Notes: generated by a model from the sequence alone, not told the origin. 61,451 nucleotides of DNA from Thalassotalea marina (GCF_014656435.1 NZ_BNCK01000014.1:1-61451), one strand, 5' to 3'; counted from the stretch's first letter, positions 25,746 through 36,252 are shown. Made by a program: numbers and translations.

Positions 25746-27453
25746 TTTATTTTTAAACACATTTCAATGTATCAGTAACGGACTAGTATCGGTTGTTTCG
25801 AATCGAAGCATACTGTTATTAGTAATATTCTGGGCCAGTAGCTCGTTAGCGTCTGACATATGCATTTACGATTCAAATAAAGATGGCAGCTTTGCAGGTT
25901 CAGATGAAATTAGAGAGTGCGAATCTAGGTTTGATGTATTTGGGACAAGCATGCAAGCATGTCCGATAGGTCAAGTTGCATGCAATGTCGTAGCAGGCAA
26001 CCCGATTTGCCCGACAGATCCAGCTTACCCTTGTACGCAAGAGGATAATACTTCACCATTCACGTGTAGTGCCGTCCCTCCCAGACCTGCTGTTCCTTCG
26101 GAATTAAGTATAGAATATGACTACGATGATAACGCTTACATAGTTAGCTCTACACAGAGAGAAACATGTGTAAGGCCAACTATCGAAACTTGTTTGGCTC
26201 CTGTGCCAAAGCCATGCCCAACAGGGATTACAGATCCCGATGCATGCCCAAAGCCGGATTCATGTAAAGAAACGCAAACATGGAATCCGGTAACTAAAAC
26301 GTATGACGTCTCCGTCGATTGCGAAGCTCCCCCGCCATGCGAGGAACAATGTGAGACTAACCCCTCTACCGGAGTTGAGACCTGCAAAACAATATGTCCT
26401 AATGCCACCGCTTGCGTTGTAGATCCTGATTCAATGAAAGGAGCAAATATCTGTCCTCATGATGATGGGAAAACATGCACAGCCCCAAATAAAGGAGCCT
26501 CTATAACCTCATGCAGTATAACTCCTGATGTCGTGCCATCACCTTGCCGCTTGGAATATGATCAACTAGATGAAGCGCACATAATCTGTGATACACGACA
26601 AGCCACATGTGAAAATGAAAACGGAAGCTACCAATGCCCACTAAATTCCTCAGCATCTTCTTGCACAAGACCAGATTCAAATTCTCCGTATGCCTGTTAT
26701 ACAGATGAAGTTTCATGCAAGAACTCAAATGGACACACGACAGTCGATCCAATCGTTGTCGATCCATACCCAACAGAGCCAGATTCAGATCCTATAAATG
26801 ACGTTTCTACATGTGCTGGTGAGATCCGCATATTTCATGGGCAGCCATTCTCATGCTTGCAAGCCGGTGTTAGGAGCCGTTGGGATAACTGTTGCAACAA
26901 TGGAAATGAAATAGTTGATGAAGCGCTGGATAATTATTGGGATAACATTCTAACCATGTCAGAAGGGATTACTGGTATGCAAAGCCCTAGCTTTATCGTC
27001 GATATAATTACTTTGTATATGTATGGCATGCCTGCTTATCAAATAACAGAAGCTTTAACAAAAATTGGTAACTATCTTCTGACACCTTGCGCCGATGATT
27101 CACTTACTTCATCAATGATAGCAACAGGTAGGTGTGTGACTGTGGGCACAAGATGCGTAGAAAAACTTCTAGGAACGTGTTTACAAGAAAAACAAGTTGA
27201 GTGTTGCTTTGCTAGCAAGCTAGCTCGAATCATTAACGAGCAAGGCCGCCCTCAATTAGGCATTGGTTGGGGTACACCAAAAAATCCCGATTGTAGAGGA
27301 CTCACTCCTGAAGAATTCCAAAGTATTGATTTTAGTCAAGTTGATTTATCTGAATACATAGCCGACTTAAACGTTAAATCCCAAGCAACAATCGATGCCG
27401 AAATAGGGCTGTCTGTTGCAGATGATATTAATCGAATTAGGACAGGAGGTTAA
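25732..27453 (+). CDS. traN: TraN mating-pair stabilisation protein, part 2 (C-terminal domain)
   Basis: A 573-residue exported protein. GTG 25732 gives a long signal segment (SILLLVIFWASSSLA) before SDICIYDSNKDG. The central ~350 residues are extremely cysteine- and proline-rich. The C-terminal ~120 residues carry the diagnostic TraN block: RCVEKLLGTCLQEKQVECCF, SKLARIINEQGRPQLGIGWG, then CRGLTPEEFQ and IDFSQVDLSEY. TraN is the outer-membrane adhesin that determines recipient recognition. It overlaps the previous gene by 14 nt in another frame, so this is a distinct gene, not a frameshift within one frame. Confidence 0.8.
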   Translation: MWFRNLFLNTFQCISNGLVSVVSNRSILLLVIFWASSSLASDICIYDSNKDGSFAGSDEIRECESRFDVFGTSMQACPIGQVACNVVAGNPICPTDPAYPCTQEDNTSPFTCSAVPPRPAVPSELSIEYDYDDNAYIVSSTQRETCVRPTIETCLAPVPKPCPTGITDPDACPKPDSCKETQTWNPVTKTYDVSVDCEAPPPCEEQCETNPSTGVETCKTICPNATACVVDPDSMKGANICPHDDGKTCTAPNKGASITSCSITPDVVPSPCRLEYDQLDEAHIICDTRQATCENENGSYQCPLNSSASSCTRPDSNSPYACYTDEVSCKNSNGHTTVDPIVVDPYPTEPDSDPINDVSTCAGEIRIFHGQPFSCLQAGVRSRWDNCCNNGNEIVDEALDNYWDNILTMSEGITGMQSPSFIVDIITLYMYGMPAYQITEALTKIGNYLLTPCADDSLTSSMIATGRCVTVGTRCVEKLLGTCLQEKQVECCFASKLARIINEQGRPQLGIGWGTPKNPDCRGLTPEEFQSIDFSQVDLSEYIADLNVKSQATIDAEIGLSVADDINRIRTGG

Positions 27454-27454
27454 T

Positions 27455-28045
27455 ATGCGCAGTATTATCACGCTATTGTTGTTGACAATGATGTCACAAC
27501 ATATAAATGCGCAAGAGATAACTATAGGGAAAACATGGGAGATCCAAGAACCTGATCCCATAAAGTTAGCAAAAAATAGAGCCAAAACCATTCCTAAGGA
27601 AAGGTTAAAACCCAAGTCTAGTTTTAGAAAAAAGCTATCTGCTAAAGGCTTATTTAGAACGATTACCCCGAAACAACGAACGTACACTCCAACACATGTT
27701 TTGGACAGGGAGATCATGAATAAAGATGGGAAGGTTTTGTATGCTAAAGGTTTTAAATTTAATCCCATCCAATATATGCGCAGATACAAAAATAGAATAG
27801 TTATAATCGACCAACAGGATGCGCTGACAGTCAAAGATAAACTACTCCCATCAGATATAGTTATTGTATACAAAGGAGATCTTAAAAATACAGCAGAAGT
27901 TTTAGATCGAAGAGTAGATATGCTCGACTTGTTGACTGCGGAATCAATGGATATAAAACGAATCCCTGTAATAGTAACGGTAGACTACGAAAATTATCGA
28001 TACGAATTACTTGAATTCAATCCAGAAATCGGAGTGCCGCTATGA
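27455..28045 (+). CDS. traW: TraW, pilus assembly protein
   Basis: A 196-residue periplasmic protein with a signal peptide (SIITLLLLTMMSQHINA), then GKTWEIQEPDPIKL, the typical TraW start, and ILDREI/KVLYAKGFKFNP in the middle. ATG 27455 sits behind AGGAGG. It works with TraU and TrbC in pilus extension and retraction. The stop overlaps the traU start by 4 nt. Confidence 0.85.
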   Translation: MRSIITLLLLTMMSQHINAQEITIGKTWEIQEPDPIKLAKNRAKTIPKERLKPKSSFRKKLSAKGLFRTITPKQRTYTPTHVLDREIMNKDGKVLYAKGFKFNPIQYMRRYKNRIVIIDQQDALTVKDKLLPSDIVIVYKGDLKNTAEVLDRRVDMLDLLTAESMDIKRIPVIVTVDYENYRYELLEFNPEIGVPL

Positions 28046-28992
28046 AAAAATTACTTGCGGTATTGTTGCTTGCATTTGCTAGCAAATCATTTGCTGTATG
28101 CCCAACAGGAAACACGGTTGATTTCATTACGCAGGTAAACTGGGGATGCATGTTTCCTTTAACTATCGGTGGTTTAACTTTGTTTGGAAATGGCGATGAT
28201 AATGAAAGCGGTCAAAGTAATCCTGTTTGTGAGTGTTTTAGCGAGGGGTCGTGGAAATTTGGCCTCAAAATTGGATTTTGGGAACCTGCTCGGATTATAG
28301 ATACAGTAAAAGATGCGTATTGCATGATGCCACTAGGTATGTCTTTAAACATAGAACAACCATACGTGTTAGACGGCTCGCATACTACAGCCAAGGTTCG
28401 AGAAACAATGGCTCAAACTCACTATTACATATATCCAGTTCTAGCACTTTTAGATATGTACTACGATTTACCGTGCCTTAATTATGATCAGTTTGGTGAT
28501 GTAGATATCGCCTTGATTAGCGAAGTACTCCCTTTTTGGCAAAATGACATGCTTGCCATGATTGTAAATCCTGAAGCGGTGTTGTTTGCAAACCCGGCAG
28601 CCCAGCTAGCATGTTTAGCTGATGGAGCAGCTGCAACAGCGGGCAGACCTCTTGATCCATTGTATTGGTGTCTAGGCTCATGGGGGACGATGTTTCCACT
28701 AGCAGGGTCAGCTTCAAGTGGGGATATGCTTGAAGCACATGCATTGTTAGCCATGCGAACTGTGCAATTGATGGCACGCTCGGGAGCACTAAGAGAGTTT
28801 TCTGATAGTGGATGTTCACAGCAATACACATCAGTCCTTACAAAGTCGAAATACAAAATGCACATGATAACACCAAGTAGAAGCCAATGCTTCAAGCCTG
28901 GTGAGTCCGTCTTATCATGGGGGAATGCATTATCCTTTTTTGATAATCATTCATGGATGCTATTTAGAAAGGTGAACTGTTGTGGATATTAG
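28042..28992 (+). CDS. traU: TraU, conjugative DNA-transfer protein
   Basis: A 316-residue periplasmic protein with a signal peptide ending at SFA. Family hallmarks include CPTGNTVDFITQVNWGCMFPLTIGG, NPVCEC, FWEPARIIDTVKDAYCMM and the terminal SWMLFRKVNCCGY. The many conserved cysteines need disulfide isomerisation. TraU matters more for DNA transfer than for pilus formation in F. It overlaps trbC by 11 nt. Confidence 0.92.
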   Translation: MKKLLAVLLLAFASKSFAVCPTGNTVDFITQVNWGCMFPLTIGGLTLFGNGDDNESGQSNPVCECFSEGSWKFGLKIGFWEPARIIDTVKDAYCMMPLGMSLNIEQPYVLDGSHTTAKVRETMAQTHYYIYPVLALLDMYYDLPCLNYDQFGDVDIALISEVLPFWQNDMLAMIVNPEAVLFANPAAQLACLADGAAATAGRPLDPLYWCLGSWGTMFPLAGSASSGDMLEAHALLAMRTVQLMARSGALREFSDSGCSQQYTSVLTKSKYKMHMITPSRSQCFKPGESVLSWGNALSFFDNHSWMLFRKVNCCGY

Positions 28993-29743
28993 ATTCTTCT
29001 CGATTATTTTGTTTAGTTTGTCTTCGTTAACAGTAAATGTGAGCGCACAAGATGTTACCAAACAACTAAAACAAAAGATTCATCAACTGAATAAATTGGA
29101 AGGTTCAGAACAAGAGCAATTGGTCAGTAGCACTTTAACCGATGCTAAAAATTATGATTTAGATAACATCAACAAGGTTCTAAATTCAAAAAAATACAAG
29201 GAAAGGCTAAATCTACACCGCAGTAATGCAAAAATGCTTTTAGGTCTTTCTCAAAGTGAACACTCTACACCTACCTCAGCAACAGAAACAAACAGCATTG
29301 GGGACAGATTAGTATTGTTCGTCTCATCTTCTATGCCAATTCACGTTCTTCGAAATTACGCTAGAGACATTGAAAAAGTAAAAGGTGTCATGATTTTTCG
29401 TGGAACGATTAATGGGATCGATTCGTTTTTACCTACTGCGAAATTTATGCACCAAGTAATGTCCATAGATGGAGACTGTAAAACCCCACGTTGCAAGAAA
29501 AGAAACGTAAATATTTCGATTGATCCACAAAGATTCGAACACCATGGAATAAACCGAGTTCCGGCACTGATATTCGAGAAAGACATGAAAATCCAAGCTT
29601 ACTGTAAAGAAGGTGACAAAGGCCCAAGGGCTCAAATTAAAGTTTACGGTGACGCTTCTTTGGCTGGGCTGGCAAACGTTATATATCAACGAACAAAGGA
29701 ACCTGAGATTAAAGCATTTTTGGACCTATTAAGGGGGATCTAA
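28982..29743 (+). CDS. trbC: TrbC (F-type), pilus assembly protein
   Basis: A 253-residue periplasmic protein starting at GTG 28982 inside the end of traU. The signal peptide is FFSIILFSLSSLTVNVSA; a charged helical linker follows, and from ~105 the TrbC_F domain: RLVLFVSSSMPIHVLRNYAR, then VMIFRGTING and the RVPALIFE thioredoxin-like segment. Partner of TraW. Stop and next start overlap (TAATG). Confidence 0.88.
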   Translation: MDIRFFSIILFSLSSLTVNVSAQDVTKQLKQKIHQLNKLEGSEQEQLVSSTLTDAKNYDLDNINKVLNSKKYKERLNLHRSNAKMLLGLSQSEHSTPTSATETNSIGDRLVLFVSSSMPIHVLRNYARDIEKVKGVMIFRGTINGIDSFLPTAKFMHQVMSIDGDCKTPRCKKRNVNISIDPQRFEHHGINRVPALIFEKDMKIQAYCKEGDKGPRAQIKVYGDASLAGLANVIYQRTKEPEIKAFLDLLRGI

Positions 29744-30243
29744 TGAGTAATCAAACTGAAACGGAATTAGCTGTAACACCTATCCAAAAAACGCCGTGGT
29801 ACGCGCTACCTGTTATATTTGGTTGTATGTTGTTGGTTTCATTTTTTGCTACGCGAATTCAAATTGTTATGACCGAGTCTGTCAATGCGACAGTTGTGTG
29901 GCCATCAGAAAAAATACCTGAGCAGGGAGACTTTGTAACGTTCAAGCTGATACACAGAGTTATACCAACACCAGATAACAGCGTCCAAGTAACCAAAATA
30001 CTTAGTTGCTCCGAAAATCAAATTCTTAGAAGAGTAGAAAATATTTGGACATGTGATGGAGTTGAGATTGGAACTTCAAGGAAGTTCGCTCAAAACGGGG
30101 ATAAGTTAGAGCAATTTGAGTTTAATGGTGTTATCCCAAAAGGTAAAGCCTTTGTGACAGGAACACATGAACATAGTTTTGATAGTCGTTACTGGGGCTT
30201 CGTCGATGCGTCAAAACTAAGAACTGTATATAAGGTGTTCTAA
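29743..30243 (+). CDS. trhF: TrhF/TraF-type signal-peptidase-like protein
   Basis: A 166-residue membrane-anchored protein with one N-terminal span (WYALPVIFGCMLLVSFFATRI) and a small S26-like domain; the C-terminal GTHEHSFDSRYWGFVDAS matches the conserved last box of S26 peptidases (SFDSRYWG). TrhF-type proteins process or mature pilin in H-type transfer systems. The usual SMxP catalytic serine motif appears as TESVNATVVW and the lysine as VTKILSC, so activity needs care. It lies between trbC and traF. Confidence 0.7.
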   Translation: MSNQTETELAVTPIQKTPWYALPVIFGCMLLVSFFATRIQIVMTESVNATVVWPSEKIPEQGDFVTFKLIHRVIPTPDNSVQVTKILSCSENQILRRVENIWTCDGVEIGTSRKFAQNGDKLEQFEFNGVIPKGKAFVTGTHEHSFDSRYWGFVDASKLRTVYKVF

Positions 30244-30244
30244 A

Positions 30245-31060
30245 ATGAAAAAAATCTTAATACTTATATTAGCTTTATATAGCACTCAAGCATTATCAAT
30301 TAATGATTACGATAAATATAGAAAAGGGCGTTTTTGGGGAAAACCAATCATAAGCCCGGAAGAACAACAGCAGATAGATGAATGGACGCCAGAGCCACTT
30401 CCTTCTGTAACAAGCATGATGCAAATGCACCCCGAACAAATAAGAGAGCTTGAAAGAACTCACATGGATTACGCTTTATGGAAAAAAACGCCAGAAGCCG
30501 TAAGGGATTATTATAAAGTGATAACAGTGATCAGAAAAAACGCTCGTAGTTTTGCTGCGTTACATGGTTACAACAAACAAATGAACGTGTCATTAAATGC
30601 CACACCTGATTATCCCATAACACAAGCTGGCTCAGCGATTGCGCGTAAAAAACGGCAAACAGATTACAACAATAAGCTAAGAAATAATCAAAGTGAATTT
30701 GCTTTAGTTATGTTTACTCAGAAGGGGTGCGACTATTGCTATGTCATGGATGGTGTCCTCAAACAGTTTATGATGCGACACAATTGGAAGCTCAAATATG
30801 TAGACCGGGATGAAAACGCGTCATTAGCCGCCAGATTTAACGTAGAAGTAGCGCCCACTGTAATAATGATCCAGCGCGACAAAATTGATTCATGGCTACC
30901 AATATCTTACGGAGTCGTTAGCGTCCCTGAGGTTGAAGAAAACGTATACCGAGCAATAAGAGTGATCAAAGGTGAAATTCACCCTACACAGTTTTACACC
31001 CCGGAACATCAAAAAGGAAGAGCGTTTGATCCTTTATCTACGTTTGGAGAAACAGAATGA
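30245..31060 (+). CDS. traF: TraF, thioredoxin-fold pilus assembly protein
   Basis: A 271-residue periplasmic protein with a signal peptide ending QALS. The C-terminal thioredoxin-like domain has MFTQKGCDYC with the redox pair Cys162/Cys165, and a cis-proline loop VEVAPTVIMI. F TraF lacks the CxxC; its presence here means this version may be redox-active, adding to the operon's DsbC. It overlaps traH by 4 nt. Confidence 0.88.
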   Translation: MKKILILILALYSTQALSINDYDKYRKGRFWGKPIISPEEQQQIDEWTPEPLPSVTSMMQMHPEQIRELERTHMDYALWKKTPEAVRDYYKVITVIRKNARSFAALHGYNKQMNVSLNATPDYPITQAGSAIARKKRQTDYNNKLRNNQSEFALVMFTQKGCDYCYVMDGVLKQFMMRHNWKLKYVDRDENASLAARFNVEVAPTVIMIQRDKIDSWLPISYGVVSVPEVEENVYRAIRVIKGEIHPTQFYTPEHQKGRAFDPLSTFGETE

Positions 31061-32550
31061 AAGCAATAACTTCTACAATAACCAAGACAGTGATGTTTTG
31101 TGTTGCTTCATGTGTAATTACACATTCCAGCTCCATCAAAGCTAATGATTGGGCAGACGATTGGTTATCGTCAAACGCGGCTTATTCTGGAGTATCCTCA
31201 TATAAGGGTGGTGCAAGGAACTTTATTACTGCAGGCAACCTTCAATTTAGAGCTAACTCTTCAATATCCTATCCGGTAAGTATGTCAGCCCCCCGCTTAA
31301 AGGGAGGCTGTGGAGGCGTTGATCTTTTTCTAGGGGGCATGAGCTTTATGGACGTTGACATGCTCGTTGATAAGTTTGAAGAAATGATACAGAACGGCGA
31401 AGTTATCGCCTTTCAGCTTGCTATTAAAGCGCTCAGTGAGAAGCTAGGGGTTACCACAGAATCTATTCAAAATGTAATGGATATGCTAAATAGCATTCAG
31501 TTAGACAGCTGTGCAATGGCTAAAAGCGCCATCACAACAGTTGTTGACACAGGTAGTGTAACAGAAGCCGCTAAAGAAGTTTGGAGCGAAATATCACAAG
31601 GGCAAGAACTTAACGTCGGTGCTGTAAAAAACGCCTGGCAAAAAGGGAAAAACGACGCTACATCTCAAGGCAGAGCAAGCGCGGCGACAAATATAAAACA
31701 AGAGATTGCAGCGTGTCCCGCTGAAATAAAGCAAATACTGGAACAAGATGGCTCTGTAATTGAGAGGATTACCAATATATATGGCATGGGGGCCTACTCC
31801 GATTTTATACGAGGGTATGTCGGTGATGTAATAACAGATCATGACCCTATCGAAGGTAACATGCCCATGGTGAAGAAAATCAGTAATTGTTCACAGAACG
31901 AAGCTTTAGGTATAGATGACTTAGTATATGGCAGATCTTTTGAAAAACGTCAGCCAACTGGGATTAACGATGCCTATACAGATCCAGGGCAAGGCTGCAC
32001 ACAACCTGCCGGTTCAGTGAATTTAGTAGATTACTCTCGTAACCAGTTAACTGCTTTAGCTGCGGCATTGCGAGATCCTGCCAACCCTTTATTACCTACC
32101 AGCCCACTCGCAAGGTGGGCAGACAATGCTCCAATGTCTGTAAAATCAGCGATGAAGTTAGCTAATGATGCGGGAATTACCCAACAAGTCATTGAAGAAA
32201 TGTCAGAAACCTTAGCGTATGCATATGCATTTCGAATATTTGACGACATGTACAGAAACACACTGTTTATGTTCAGTACGATAAACGATAAATTATCAAG
32301 TGCAACAGCGGACCCAGTACAGGAAGCGACTAACACCATATCAGGTTCACCAGCACCAAGATGCAATTTAAGTGCATACGTGGTCACAATTCAAAATTTA
32401 TCTGGTCTTAGAGATGAAATAGCATCGCGCCACTCTGCAATTAAGGAAAGTTACATTAGGCAGAATGAGCAAATGCAAGCGCAAATATCACAAATTTCGC
32501 GCTACCAACAAATGGAAAAACGTAAATTTGTTAACGCTGGGGGCTACTAA
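31057..32550 (+). CDS. traH: TraH, pilus assembly protein
   Basis: A 497-residue periplasmic protein, signal peptide ending SSIKA. Family features: GGARNFITAGNLQFRAN, RLKGGCGGVDLFLGGMSFMD, and a coiled-coil C-terminus (SAIKESYIRQNEQMQAQISQ). TraH forms an outer-membrane-associated complex with TraF and TraW for pilus biogenesis. The stop overlaps the traG start by one base (TAATG). Confidence 0.92.
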   Translation: MKAITSTITKTVMFCVASCVITHSSSIKANDWADDWLSSNAAYSGVSSYKGGARNFITAGNLQFRANSSISYPVSMSAPRLKGGCGGVDLFLGGMSFMDVDMLVDKFEEMIQNGEVIAFQLAIKALSEKLGVTTESIQNVMDMLNSIQLDSCAMAKSAITTVVDTGSVTEAAKEVWSEISQGQELNVGAVKNAWQKGKNDATSQGRASAATNIKQEIAACPAEIKQILEQDGSVIERITNIYGMGAYSDFIRGYVGDVITDHDPIEGNMPMVKKISNCSQNEALGIDDLVYGRSFEKRQPTGINDAYTDPGQGCTQPAGSVNLVDYSRNQLTALAAALRDPANPLLPTSPLARWADNAPMSVKSAMKLANDAGITQQVIEEMSETLAYAYAFRIFDDMYRNTLFMFSTINDKLSSATADPVQEATNTISGSPAPRCNLSAYVVTIQNLSGLRDEIASRHSAIKESYIRQNEQMQAQISQISRYQQMEKRKFVNAGGY

Positions 32551-35500
32551 TGAAAAGGTATCTCTTATTGCTGTGCACATTCGTTAGCCCAGCTTGTTTT
32601 GCAGACGTAGATTATTATACATATGGAGGCTTTCAAGCTGTCGTTAATGCATTTTTGCGATTGTCAGCGATATTTAGTGACCCTGATTACGACTACTACA
32701 TCTTTGCGATCGCGATAGCGGGGGTGGTTGTCGGATATTTGATCGCTTTGGGCAAAGGATTTTTATCAGGTGGCATGAAAGGTGCGGATGCATTAGTCAG
32801 TCTTTTTCTAGTTATATTCGGAGTAACGATCTATACGGTCATCATTCGCCCAACTACCACGGTGCATATTTATGATGAAACAACCAATCAATATCAATCA
32901 GTTGGTAACATACCTACACTAATAGCAAACGCTGTTCACCTCCCGAATGTTTTGGAAAGAGGTATGACACGAATCGTAGATAATGGAACTGTTTATACTA
33001 GGTCAGAGCACGCAAACGGCGCGTCTTTAGAGTTGTTGTTGAACGCGTTAAATGGTAACCCATTGTCGCATGACACATATTTAAACAGGTCGTTATATTC
33101 ATTCGTAGACACCTGTATGCCTCCAGCGCTTAACAGCAATTTATACGGATTCGATCTCAATGTAATGATGTCAAGCACAAACAATTTATTATCGGAATTA
33201 GAAAAGTTGAAGAGCCTGAGCGTGCCCGTAATGTATTTTGATAACGCTAATAGAGGCGGCATTGAAGTTAGCTGTGAAACAGCCTACAACTCATTAGCAG
33301 TTATTTTAGCATTACCTTCTACATATGATAGATACCGTTCCGCAATGTGTGAAAAAAGCGGGTTTGATTCAGGTAACGCTGCTCAGATTGCAATATGTCA
33401 AGCTAGATTAAAAGAAATGGCAGACCTAGTATTTGGGGCAGGGACAATCAGTTCAGACACTCATTTATACATGAGCCAAGCGATTGCTAAAACCACATAT
33501 GAAACATTAAGTAATTACTCTGGAACTGCAATATCTGATATTTCAAATTATCGAGAAATGAGCCAAGGTTACGGAAATGTTATTGTCAGTGAAGGTTGGA
33601 TACCTACCATAAGAAGCTCTACGTTAGTGATAATACTATCACTTTTGCCAATATTGGTGTTGTTTTTAGTGACTCCAATGTTATTCAAGTCTTTACACCT
33701 AATAATCACACTATTCATATTTGTTGGTTTATGGGGTGTATCAGATGCCATTGTACACAATATTATCGTAGATCAGATAAGTGACCTAGTAGCCAGCTTA
33801 TCCAGCTATAATGGCAGTATCACGAGTTTTATGAAAGCTCCAACGGACATTAATAAAAGTCTAGCGACATTCGGTAAACTACAAAGCATGGCCGTGATTC
33901 TGGCTGGATTTATAGCCGCAGTTTTCTTTAAATTAAGTGCTAGAGCCTTTTCACAAATGGGAGAAAGGCTTGCAGACAATGTAGAGAGTCTAGGGGCGAA
34001 TACTGGACAAATGGTTCTTGATCCAACCCAACAAGTACACACAATGGAAGGCTATGCAGCTGCATACGAAAAACTAACACTCCAAAGAGATGTTGGCCAA
34101 CAGGCTTATAGAGAGGCGATAGGTGGACATAGCACCGCATCGACTAGAACCGAACAAAAATGGCTAGACTCAATGAGTCCTAACTATTCATATAATGACG
34201 CATTGGATATACGCTCTCAAAACTATGCCGGTGATGAAGCTGGCAGAATAACAGCTACAAAAGATAGAGCAGACCACAACGGGCAGTCAACCTTAGATTA
34301 CTCTAAGGGCCTATCAGGAACACGTACAGGATTAAACAACGCAGCGACAGAAGTAGATCAACAAAACTTAGAGAACATAGCGCAAACGACAGGTACCAAC
34401 AGTATTGATGCAACGACTATCAAAGCCCAGATAAGTAAAGCAAGTGATACTGGGCAATTGCGCGCCAGCACTTCTCCTGAAGAACACGTCAAGACAGCGG
34501 AAACACGAACTGCTCTGCATATCGCTGAGACACAGATTGATAGAGATAACATACGAGCGGTTGCACAAGAAAATGGAACAGACGAAAAACAGGCAATTCA
34601 AGACTTTTCTGCGATTCGTAAATCTTCTGAAACAGGGCGTATTCTGGCCAGCGCAACCCCAGATGAGCATGTAGACACTTCTTTCGTCTCCTCAGTCCAA
34701 AACATGCAAGATAAATTAGGTTATCGAGCCGTAGCAGAACAACAAGGTAAAACTGTTGGTAGAAAAGCATTTGAAGAGTTCACGCTTGGGCATCAAATCA
34801 AAGCAGGTGATCATATTGGACTCACTAGCTTCCTTGCTGAACAAGGTATAGGTGGAATAGAGTGGGGAGCACGTAAACAGAATACCGAGCTCGAAGGTGT
34901 AGAATCAACCGCTCAAGGGAGGGAGTTCATAGTCTCTGAAGGTTTAGCAGACAATACGCTTGATGTAGCTCTAGGAATGACACTCGGACAAGATGGAGAC
35001 TTTTATGCGCAACACTTGGCTAAAGTAGGTATGTCAGATATCACTGGACTATCTATGGGACAAACATACTTAGCGGCTAATGCGCATGTTAATCAAGCAA
35101 TAGATAAAAATCTTGCAAATATGTTTTTAGAAGCCGCAAATATTGATGAAGGCAAGAGAAATGCAATATTGCAAACAAAACAGCAGCTTGAAGATATTGT
35201 TGCTGGCAAGGCAGATGGCATCAAACTTCCTTCAGGCTGGGAAAGTTATGAAACACTAACAGCAATGGAGCTTGATAACATTGAAGGTGGTTTCGAAGGA
35301 AGTCCATTTGTAGCGCAAATGTCTAAAGAGCAAGCACAACACAATCTTAACCTCATTGATGAAGACATTGTAAACTTTGGAGAACAATTCGAAGGACAAT
35401 TAGACGCGTTGGCAGCAAGTAGAGGTGGTAACGCCGAATTCCTATTGGCAATGACTCCTGGCGGAAAAGCAGACGTTGCAAAAATCGACACGAGAACCGG

Positions 35501-36251
35501 TGATTCTATCCATGAAGACAATTCTATTACGATCAAAGAAGGATTCGAAACAACATCGCAAACCGCATACGATCACATATTCTCTGAAGGAAATGACGAA
35601 CAGGCAATTAGGTATCTAGATTTAGCCACTGCAACATCAAGTAGCCTTAAAGACGTGGCATACGAACTAACAAAGCAACTTTACGGGCATCAGGATCAAC
35701 GGAATTCAAATGATTTTACATCTACTAATACTGCTATTGGTAGAGCCAATGCCACTGTCAGCAAACAAAGCATCGCGGATTCGGTATCAGACAACAGTAA
35801 AGATGAAGTGAAATTAAAAGATGGTTCTGGCAATACAGCAACTTCCGATAACAAAGCAGGTTCGAAACCAGATTCAAAACTCAGTAAATTAGCTAAAGTG
35901 GTTCCCGGTGACATAGCTATTGGGGGTGAACTAAGCACATCGGGCCAATGGTCAGAAGGTGAACAATCCAGTTTAGTTAACGATGTAAATCAAACAAGAA
36001 TTGCACAATACCTTACGTCGTATGCTTTTGAAGAGGATAAGGCCAAAGCTTTAGATCAACTACGTGACAACATGGCTGCTCTAGTCAGAGATGATATCAG
36101 GGTTGCTACCGAGGCTGAAAAACAACATCAAGTTGATTTTGTTAGCGAAACAACTGATGACCGTGGAATAATGGAAAAAATAAAAGACTGGGGCGGAGAG
36201 GTTATTGATGATGCTCATGATTTTATCGTTGGAAAAGAAGTCGACAGGTAA
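32550..36251 (+). CDS. traG: TraG, mating-pair formation and stabilisation protein
   Basis: A 1233-residue polytopic inner-membrane protein. The N-terminal ~480 residues form the TraG_N domain: signal-like start, spans near 45-65, 85-105, 355-385 and 440-455. The remaining ~750 residues are a long hydrophilic, helix-rich and low-complexity region with an internal similar pair around 615-710 (TGQLRASTSPEEHVKTAETR and TGRILASATPDEHVDTS). TraG contributes to pilus assembly, mating stabilisation and entry exclusion. Longer than F TraG (938 residues). Confidence 0.92.
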   Translation: MKRYLLLLCTFVSPACFADVDYYTYGGFQAVVNAFLRLSAIFSDPDYDYYIFAIAIAGVVVGYLIALGKGFLSGGMKGADALVSLFLVIFGVTIYTVIIRPTTTVHIYDETTNQYQSVGNIPTLIANAVHLPNVLERGMTRIVDNGTVYTRSEHANGASLELLLNALNGNPLSHDTYLNRSLYSFVDTCMPPALNSNLYGFDLNVMMSSTNNLLSELEKLKSLSVPVMYFDNANRGGIEVSCETAYNSLAVILALPSTYDRYRSAMCEKSGFDSGNAAQIAICQARLKEMADLVFGAGTISSDTHLYMSQAIAKTTYETLSNYSGTAISDISNYREMSQGYGNVIVSEGWIPTIRSSTLVIILSLLPILVLFLVTPMLFKSLHLIITLFIFVGLWGVSDAIVHNIIVDQISDLVASLSSYNGSITSFMKAPTDINKSLATFGKLQSMAVILAGFIAAVFFKLSARAFSQMGERLADNVESLGANTGQMVLDPTQQVHTMEGYAAAYEKLTLQRDVGQQAYREAIGGHSTASTRTEQKWLDSMSPNYSYNDALDIRSQNYAGDEAGRITATKDRADHNGQSTLDYSKGLSGTRTGLNNAATEVDQQNLENIAQTTGTNSIDATTIKAQISKASDTGQLRASTSPEEHVKTAETRTALHIAETQIDRDNIRAVAQENGTDEKQAIQDFSAIRKSSETGRILASATPDEHVDTSFVSSVQNMQDKLGYRAVAEQQGKTVGRKAFEEFTLGHQIKAGDHIGLTSFLAEQGIGGIEWGARKQNTELEGVESTAQGREFIVSEGLADNTLDVALGMTLGQDGDFYAQHLAKVGMSDITGLSMGQTYLAANAHVNQAIDKNLANMFLEAANIDEGKRNAILQTKQQLEDIVAGKADGIKLPSGWESYETLTAMELDNIEGGFEGSPFVAQMSKEQAQHNLNLIDEDIVNFGEQFEGQLDALAASRGGNAEFLLAMTPGGKADVAKIDTRTGDSIHEDNSITIKEGFETTSQTAYDHIFSEGNDEQAIRYLDLATATSSSLKDVAYELTKQLYGHQDQRNSNDFTSTNTAIGRANATVSKQSIADSVSDNSKDEVKLKDGSGNTATSDNKAGSKPDSKLSKLAKVVPGDIAIGGELSTSGQWSEGEQSSLVNDVNQTRIAQYLTSYAFEEDKAKALDQLRDNMAALVRDDIRVATEAEKQHQVDFVSETTDDRGIMEKIKDWGGEVIDDAHDFIVGKEVDR

Positions 36252-36252
36252 A

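Noticed and set aside
34358..34770. Several minus- and plus-strand frames inside traG
   Set aside because: They lie wholly within a well-supported reading frame and have no recognisable motifs.
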